From Eriocheir sinensis (Eukaryota; Arthropoda; Malacostraca; Decapoda; Varunidae): 64,000 nt of DNA. The notes beneath the pieces are model-generated. The model did not search any database. It was not told where the DNA came from and saw only the letters and a list, made by a program, of their open reading frames with translations. Shown here piece by piece: positions 57,880 through 64,000 of this stretch (its first letter is position 1; every line of letters begins with the position of its first letter). Location of the stretch: NCBI RefSeq assembly GCF_024679095.1, contig NC_066520.1, positions 17,791,831 through 17,855,830 on the forward strand, given 5' to 3'. Made by a program: the position numbers and the translations under genes.

Positions 57880-58805
57880 GTGGGTATTCTCAGACGCTTC
57901 GCCCTCTCACATCACCTATTTTCAAAGGCCAAAAAGGTCAGTCGGGTTCTCAAGAGTGTTTTTTAGGGTTTTGGTACAGAAGAAGGGTCAAACTATCACC
58001 AGGGTCATAAAACTACTGGAAACGATCAGGACTCCTACGAAAGCCTTAAATGTGTGACCTTGAGTCCCGAAATGTTTAAGAAGTGTTGCGTGGCGTTCCG
58101 TAAGTCATAATATTTGTTATGCCAACAACTCAAACTACCACCAGGGTCATAAAACTACCTCTGGAAATGCTTAGAAGTCCTACGTAAGCCTTGCCAAATG
58201 TGTGACCTTGAGCCCCGTAATGTTTAAGATGTGTTGCGTGGCGTTCCGTAAGTCATAATATTTGTGATGCCAACAACACAAACTACCACCAGAGTCATAA
58301 AACTACCCCGAATTGCTCGGAAGTCCTACGAAAGCCTTGCCAAATGTATGAGCTTGGGCGCCGAAATGCTCAGAAGTCCTACGAAAGCCTTGCCAAATGT
58401 ATGAGCTTGGGCGCCGCAATGCTCAGAAGTCCTACGAAAGCCTTGCCAAATGTATGAGCTTGGGCGCCGAAATGCTCAGAAGTCCTATGAAAGCCTTGCC
58501 AAATGTATGAGCTTGGGCGCCGAAATGCTCAGCAGTCCTATGAAAGCCTTGCCAAATGTATGAGCTTGGGCGCCGAAATGCTCAGAAGTCCTACGAAAGC
58601 CTTGTCGAATGTGTAAGCTTAGGCGCCGAAATACTTGATCAAGAATATGACCCACAGTGTTGCGTAGCGTTCCGTAAGCCACACTATTTGCTATGCCAAC
58701 AACTCACCAGCTTCGATCAATATGCAGGAAGTACCGAACGTTAGCGGGATTCGAACTGTAATTACGGCGCAGTGCTTCTATGCTTCGATACTCCCGCACA
58801 AAGCT
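57880..58805 (-). repeat. Expanded SINE-like repeat with a tRNA-like head
   Basis: On the minus strand the element begins near 58800 with a tRNA-like head. Its B-box CAGTTCGAATCCC (58745-58757) fits GWTCRANNC, and an upstream A-box-like TATCGAAGCATAGAAG is one base off consensus. The body follows, ending in GAAGCGTCTGAGAATA near 57885, the family's common 3' end. The body is duplicated as a 148-bp unit (58084 and 58232) and as a 53-bp array. The family looks tRNA-derived, but only this copy shows a head. Confidence 0.7.
58315..58632. repeat. 53-bp minisatellite, six copies, derived from the SINE-like repeat
   Basis: GCTCAGAAGTCCTACGAAAG or a one-base variant starts units at 58315, 58368, 58421, 58474, 58527 and 58580. 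Each ends in GAGCTTGGGCGCCGAAAT. The period is exact at 53 bases. Confidence 0.95.
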
Positions 58806-59009
58806 CTTTGGGTGTTGACAGAAGGCACTCAACGGTGATCTGGAGGCCCTCTCATCTTGGCGGCACGGAAAGGCCTCCACTGGTAAACTTTCTTCGGTGA
58901 ACGCCCTCGTGACGATCGAACATAATTACCACTTATCGAAGGCCAATATACCTCTCACTTCTCTTCCGTGACTCCCACTACCATTGCTCCCCCTCCTCTT
59001 CTTCCTCTT

Positions 59010-59600
59010 CTTTCTTCCTACTCTTTCTTCAACCATAGAGCTAAAGAAAAGATACCAAGCATTTACTCGTATCATTCAACATCTCATTTTCCTTTTCCAA
59101 CTGCTACTCCTTCTATGTACCACTGCTTCCCCTTTCTCTTTCTCTTCCTTCTACCACAAAACTATATGAAAGATACTAAGCATTTCCTCTTTTATCATCT
59201 CTTTCAGTGTTTCTCCTGCTCCTCCTCTTCGTCCTCCTCCTACTACTACTATTACTTCTACTACTTTTACTTCCTTGTGTTCTTCCTCCTCTTTCTTCTA
59301 ACACAAAACTACATGAAAGATACTAAGCATTCCCTCTTTTTATCATCCCTTTCGTGTGTTTCCCCTGCTCCTTCTCTTCTTTCTCCTCCTACTACTACTT
59401 CTATTACTTCTACTACTATTACTTCCTCGTCCTCTTCCTCCTCTTTCTTCTAACACAAAACAACAAAATATACTAAACATTCCCTCTTTCACCTTCATTT
59501 TCATTGTTTCTCCTGCTCCTCCTCTTCCTCCTCCTCCTCCTCCTCCTACTACTACTACTACTTCTTTTATTGCTACCACAAGACTATAAGCTACAGTCAA
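59010..59600. repeat. Tandem array of about 120-150-bp units, pyrimidine-rich
   Basis: GAAAGATACTAAGCATT(T/C)CC at 59167 and 59315, AAATATACTAAACATTCCCT at 59466 and a diverged start at 59044 mark four units. Each is followed by CTCCTGCTCCTCCTCTTC and CTACTACTACT stretches. Confidence 0.85.
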
Positions 59601-60513
59601 TTCTTTCTTTCACCACCGGCGGCAAGCATGTCTCCGCCCCTCTGAGATCCACGCCCTCTCCTTCTCCTCCAACCCTCGGCGCCACCACAACGCGTTCACA
59701 GACACTACAGCGCCGACGACAATGGAACAATAACGACACCTTTCTTCTGTTCTTTTTGGCCCCACCTGACGCCGCGAGGAGGAGGAGGAGGAGGAGGTAG
59801 AGGAGGGAGAAGGCGAGTAGGGAGGAATGGAAGAAGAGGAGAAACGAGTCTTTCCTAAAAAAAACAAGACAACTTATAATTTTCCGACGATCAAACTTCT
59901 TTTTTACCCTAATATGGTTGAGTTATTATTGACCTACGTGGAGGAGGAGGAGGAGGAGGAGAGAGGGAAGGCTAAGAGGAGAAGGAGATGGAGGAGGAGG
60001 AGGAGCAGGATGGCGTGAGGGATGATTGAGGGACTACGTAGGGACTTTTTACCTGTTCACCTGACCCACGCAACATGCCCAGTCCAGCCCAATACAACCA
60101 CGTCCTGTATAATGTTACCTGGACGCGGTGCAAAGGCTGGCGTGGCTGACCGTAACCATCGCAAATTAACGCGGGCACGATCTTGGCTTGAGGGAAGAGC
60201 TGACCTCGGAGCCTGGCAACTTTAGGAGGCCCGGCCCGTCTATCCGCCCACAGGTTACTCGGTGGATAATACCTGGACGCTGCCTACGGGGGGGAGATTA
60301 TGGTTACCTGTGGGATGCAGCGGCCTTGGGTATGCGTCCCAGGTGATGCGGTGAAGGTAAGGAAGGTGAATAATTTCCGCCGTAGAAATGAATGCTTGAG
60401 AGAGACGTGGATATGAAGCACTCCAAGACCATACAGTGTGACGACATGCATTTCAGGTAGTCTTCTAGTTTGCAAATTAAAGGGAAGAGGAAATTACTTG
60501 TTAGCCATTAGAC

Positions 60514-60853
60514 CAGGGGTTCCCAACCTTTTTGTTCCTTTGTACCCTTTAGGCAGTTTTATAGGTTCCCGTGTACCCCTAAAAAATAAAGATAAAAAAG
60601 ATGAAATTGTAATATTTTGATATTATTTTATCATGATCTCTGTATGTGTAGACTGATTATATATATAATTTAAATAACAGTATTGCTCACTGAAAAGAGG
60701 AAATTGAAAAAAAAACCCGACATTGTGCAATTTGAATGCAGATTACAACACCATGTATTGAAGAATAGTTGTTATTCTTTCGGACCCAATGTACCCCACG
60801 AAAAGTGCATATGTACCACTGGGGGTACATGTACCCAAGGTTGGGAACCCCTG
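60514..60853. mobile_element. hAT-type MITE, 340 bp, with 8-bp target duplication
   Basis: The left end CAGGGGTTCCCAACCTT and the right end, read in reverse complement, are identical for 17 bases. Flanks are CATTAGAC (60506-60513) and CATTAGAG (60854-60861), seven of eight bases matching, as expected for hAT insertion. CAGGGG-type ends are typical of hAT elements. The interior is AT-rich with no transposase frame, and subterminal TGTACCCC/GGGGTACA motifs are also inverted. It is non-autonomous and, judging by the near-intact target duplication, not very old. Confidence 0.9.
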
Positions 60854-61009
60854 CATTAGAGGGATGCGCATAAACGATGGTGTCCCCATAAAAACAAATT
60901 AAAGAAAAAAAAGTGGTGAATTTTAAGTAGATAAATGACAAGAAGAAGAAATTTGGAATTACTGGAAAAATGAACATTATAAATAAAAACTTGAAATGGA
61001 GAAGTGCAG

Positions 61010-61250
61010 TGAGAAAAAGAAGGGGAGGAAAAAGAAGGGCAGGAAAATAATTAAAAATGAACGTGATAAAAGGAGAAAAAAACGAGATAAAGAAGAGAAG
61101 GAAGAAAAAAAAGGGGAGAAAAAAGAAAGGGAGGAAAAAGAAAGGGAGGAAAAAAGGGAGGGAAAAAGTTAAGAATGATCGGGAAAAAGGAAAAAAAAAC
61201 AATCACAATGAAGAATAGAAGGGAGGAAGGGAGGAAAAGAAGGGGAAAGG
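61010..61250. repeat. Purine-rich low-complexity tract
   Basis: GGGAGGAAAAAGAAAGGG-type phrases repeat over about 240 bases with few pyrimidines. Confidence 0.8.
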
Positions 61251-61439
61251 AAAAAGAAGCAGATGAGTTACCGTTCCCTCCTCCCTTTCCTCTAAATACC
61301 TGTGCACACATAACGCCTTCCGGTTCACCTGTGCAATGACGTAACGCACCTGCACCTCGCCGCACAACCCCTCACCTGCGCGGGGTCCCTAATTAACCCG
61401 CCAGGTGTGCCACGCCTCGAACCCACGCCACCTGCGCTG

Positions 61440-62060
61440 TCACTTTCTTCGTCCTCTGATTCTCTTATTTCTCTCTTGTCTTTCTGTCTATTTTTGCTCA
61501 TTTTTTCCTTTCTCTATTCTTACTTTTTTCAATATTGCTTTTTCGTTCTTTTTCTCACTTTTCCTCTCTTCTCTTTCTCTTCTTTTCGTTATTTTGTTTT
61601 TATCTTGTCTGTGTGTTATTTTCCTCATTTTTCCTCTCCTGTCTTTGTTTTCTTTTTACTAATTTTTCCTCTCTTTTTCTTACTTTTTTTTTCTACTTTG
61701 ACTTTCCGTTCGTTTCCTCGCCTCTCATTTCTTGCCCTTCTCTTCGTTTACTTATTTTTCTTTTAATTTTTCTAACTTTTTTTTCTTTCTTGCATTTCTG
61801 TTCTTTTCCTCGCCTTTTCTTTCTTGCCTTTCACTTCTTTTACTCATTTTCCTTTTTTTCTCTCTTATTTTGTTTCTATCTTGTCTTTTCGTTCCTTTTC
61901 TTCACCTTTCCTCTCCTTTTTTTCTTATTTTCTTTCTTTCTTGTCTTTCCGTTTTTTCCTCACCTTTCCTTTCTCTATTTCTTTTTTTGTTTCTGTTTTG
62001 CCTTTCCGTTCTTTTCCTTTCCTTTATTTTCTCTACTTTATCCCTTATTTTATTTTATCA
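61440..62060. repeat. Pyrimidine-rich degenerate tandem repeat, about 620 bp
   Basis: TTGTCTTTCCGTTCTTTTCC, CTCACCTTTCCTCTC and TTTTTCTTATTTT recur at roughly 55-90 base spacing. It is complementary in composition to the purine tract at 61010-61250. Phe/Leu/Ser-rich frames up to 212 codons are artefacts. Confidence 0.85.
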
Positions 62061-62576
62061 AGGTAGTTTGCCGTTGTAAGCAGAACCAAAAGAAGTCAAG
62101 CAAAGGAAGAGCCAGAGAGAGGAACAAAGAAAATAAAAAAATAATAAAAATAAAAGGGAAAGAAGAAAGATAAGATAAGATAAGGAGCATAAATAACAAG
62201 AAAGATGTGATAAGCAGAAAACGAAAGTCGAGCTTGAAAGGCAAGGAAAAACAAGAGGGGGAGAAGCAGCTGAGGATTTCCAAGTTGGCAGGAAATTTCA
62301 ACGCGTAATCAGCAAGCAATCCAACTTCGACGAATCTGCCACAAATATGAGTGTTCATACTTATTCCATGTCATTCCTAGGTAAATTTCACGTCTGGGTC
62401 CTCACTGGTTTCCGCAGCACAGGCCGAGGGTGGCTAAACAGGTTCTTACTCTTCAGCGCATTTTACTTGATATTCGCAAAAAGAAAATAAAAAAATCTAC
62501 CGAGACTCGCATGAATATTTAATTATGTGAAGCGAGCGGTTATAACAGTTCACGGGATAAATTAATAGAAACGGAG

Positions 62577-62925
62577 ATAATGCGGGAAACTATCAAAGAA
62601 CTTTGCTGAGGAGTAATGCAGCGGAGAAAAATGAAGGTAACTAAAGATCCTACGAAAAAAATATTACAGACCTTCGCTGATGGATAATATAACTAAGAAA
62701 AATGAAGGTAACTGAAGACAACACTGGAAAATATTATGGAATTTTACTGAGGAACAATGCCGAAGAAAAATGAAGGTAACTGATCGTAATACGGGAAAAT
62801 ATCATGAAACTTCGCTAAAGAATAATAGAGCGCAGAAAAATTAAGGTTACTGAAGCTGACACTGGAAAATATCATAGGATTTTACTGAGGAATAATGCCG
62901 AAGAAAAATGAAGGTACCATCGACA
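62577..62925. repeat. About 65-bp degenerate tandem array, five copies
   Basis: Each unit has a GGGAAA(C/A)TAT or GGAAAATAT start, a TTT(A/G)CTGAGGA(A/G)TAATGC-like middle and GAAAAATGAAGGTAACTGA at the end. Copies alternate between TTCGCT and TTTACT forms, which suggests a doubled higher-order unit. Confidence 0.85.
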
Positions 62926-62965
62926 GGTTTTCACTACACAAGACTAAAATATAATGCAAAACGGA

Positions 62966-63155
62966 AATGCGTGCAACAAGCCCCACGCGACACTTCCCTC
63001 CCTGAACATAACAATTGACCAGCACGCGCGTGACTGCTAAATCTTAAAGCACTTAAAAGAAGGATTAGGACTGCGGCAATGGCAACAACTTTCAAGACTG
63101 CTTAAGCCTTTTATTACGTTCTCTTAAGCTTAGTGTTCTTCCTTGTCTACGACCC
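62966..63155. repeat. Dispersed duplicate, copy 2 (pair at 54447)
   Basis: CGTGCAACAAGCCCCACGCG, TTCCCTCCCTGAACATAACA, GCACGCGCGTGACTGCTAAA, GCACTTAAAAGAAGGATTAG and TTTCAAGACTGCTTAAGCC correspond block by block to 54447-54700. Confidence 0.8.
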
Positions 63156-64000
63156 CAGCAGCTGACGGTCATTGTGCTGGGGTGCGGAACAATACCTGAT
63201 GGGAAGGAGAACACCTGGAAAAATAGTGAAAATGAAAGTGTGTGGCTCTGCAAAAATGTCATAACGCGGGTAATAGCAGCTCGTCCCTCGGTGTTCATGT
63301 GTGGTTTGGCGCGTGTCTGGTTGAATTACTGTCGTCTTCACCTTATACTTGATGCTAATGGTGAAACGAAACGATATAGATGTCCCGAGGAAGCTTTCTT
63401 TTTACTTTACCACGAGGGGAGTTTATATAGAACTTCCAAGCTATTCTCCGTAAGGGACGCATCAAAATAATACACGGACTTCTTCATAAAATACGGGTTT
63501 CCTTTTTTGTCTTTTTACTTGAACGTGAAGAGAACTTCTTTGTTATAAAATACTACCCAGTTATTGTGGTTCAGGTTATTCTGGGTTGCTTTCTGGTATC
63601 AATTCAATAGTTGTTGATGTGAAGACGAAACAGGAAAGCACTCTTGAAATATCGCTTTCTGCTTAAACACGAAGGAAAGTATATTGATCACTACAAAATA
63701 ACGTGTGGCAAGATTAGGTTGTCTCTCCTGCTGGTTTGTGAGGTTGAGATGAGGGAGGAGTATTAGAAGTGCTTGCTATGAAAGTACTGAGAATAGGTGT
63801 GTTTCTTTTTAAAGCAGAAGAGACGGACCTCGCAATACGCTGATCCAGTACAGAGAACAGAACAAAAAAGGAAATAAGATGATGCAATAAAGAGAAGAAA
63901 AGAACCCATAGAAAAAAAATACGTTGATCTAAACAAGTGAAGAGAGAACAACATGAGAGAAAATACATGCCAGAAAGAATGATCAGGTTTTGTTTCATAG

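Noticed and set aside
57175..58632. Regularly spaced repeats that might suggest a CRISPR array
   Set aside because: Units are contiguous with no unique spacers, and the setting is eukaryotic; these are minisatellites.
58741..58800. A tRNA gene on the minus strand
   Set aside because: The B-box is perfect, but the A-box is off consensus, no cloverleaf with a paired acceptor stem could be drawn, and the sequence continues into the SINE-like body. It was called as a repeat head instead.
61535..62173. Phe-rich 212-codon frame resembling a multi-pass membrane protein
   Set aside because: It is the product of a pyrimidine-rich degenerate repeat and is open in all three frames.
63174..63470. A 98-codon plus-strand frame of ordinary composition
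   Set aside because: No domain, no splice context consistent with neighbours and a length compatible with chance. It starts in sequence just after the duplicated block at 62966.

Overview
The window is eukaryotic nuclear DNA, most likely from a decapod crustacean. Coding sequence is sparse and split into short exons with GT/AG introns. Most of the rest is long GA, CA, ACT and AAT microsatellites, minisatellites and dispersed repeats. One intron carries short arrays of the arthropod telomere-type unit TTAGG. The species is not identifiable from the sequence alone, and the decapod assignment is an inference.

Three protein-coding units are supported. (1) A plus-strand gene enters the window from upstream and occupies six exons between 12308 and 34755. 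Its first visible exon is the C-terminal piece of a PP2C/PPM serine/threonine phosphatase (GSDDNIT motif, PPM1E/PPM1F-like). It is followed by about 1,080 residues of low-complexity tail: acidic linker, then a Pro/Glu/Ser-Pro-rich block, then a basic Lys/Pro/Thr/Ala-rich block. (2) Inside its 15.5-kb third visible intron, on the same strand, is an intronless 608-aa ORF (24334-26160). It has acidic EEVS-type repeats, a basic cluster and a KIVRF sequence that fits the PP1-docking RVxF consensus. It is followed in the same frame by a broken coding-like stretch carrying a second such motif (KVTF). (3) A minus-strand gene (39645-47318, eight exons, 719 aa as assembled here, every junction in phase) encodes coiled coils around a PDZ-like domain and a His/Ser/Thr/Pro-rich C-terminus. 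I do not recognise a named orthologue. Genes 1 and 3 converge tail to tail, with polyadenylation signals at 35667 and 38655.

The other regions are as follows. 1-12307 is upstream intron or intergenic DNA with no supported exon. 35691-38635 is the spacer between the convergent genes. 47319-64000 is upstream of, or a 5' intron of, gene 3 and is almost wholly tandem repeat and purine/pyrimidine-biased DNA.

Mobile DNA includes a PIF/Harbinger remnant with TTA target duplication, about 38-bp inverted ends and a frameshifted HARBI1-like fragment in an intron of gene 3. There is also a 340-bp hAT-type MITE with an 8-bp target duplication, and a dispersed SINE-like family of at least eight copies on both strands. 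One of those copies has expanded into a 53-bp minisatellite and another into a TG microsatellite. Two splice acceptors lie inside tandem arrays (30515 and 45999). No prokaryotic, organellar or CRISPR features are present.
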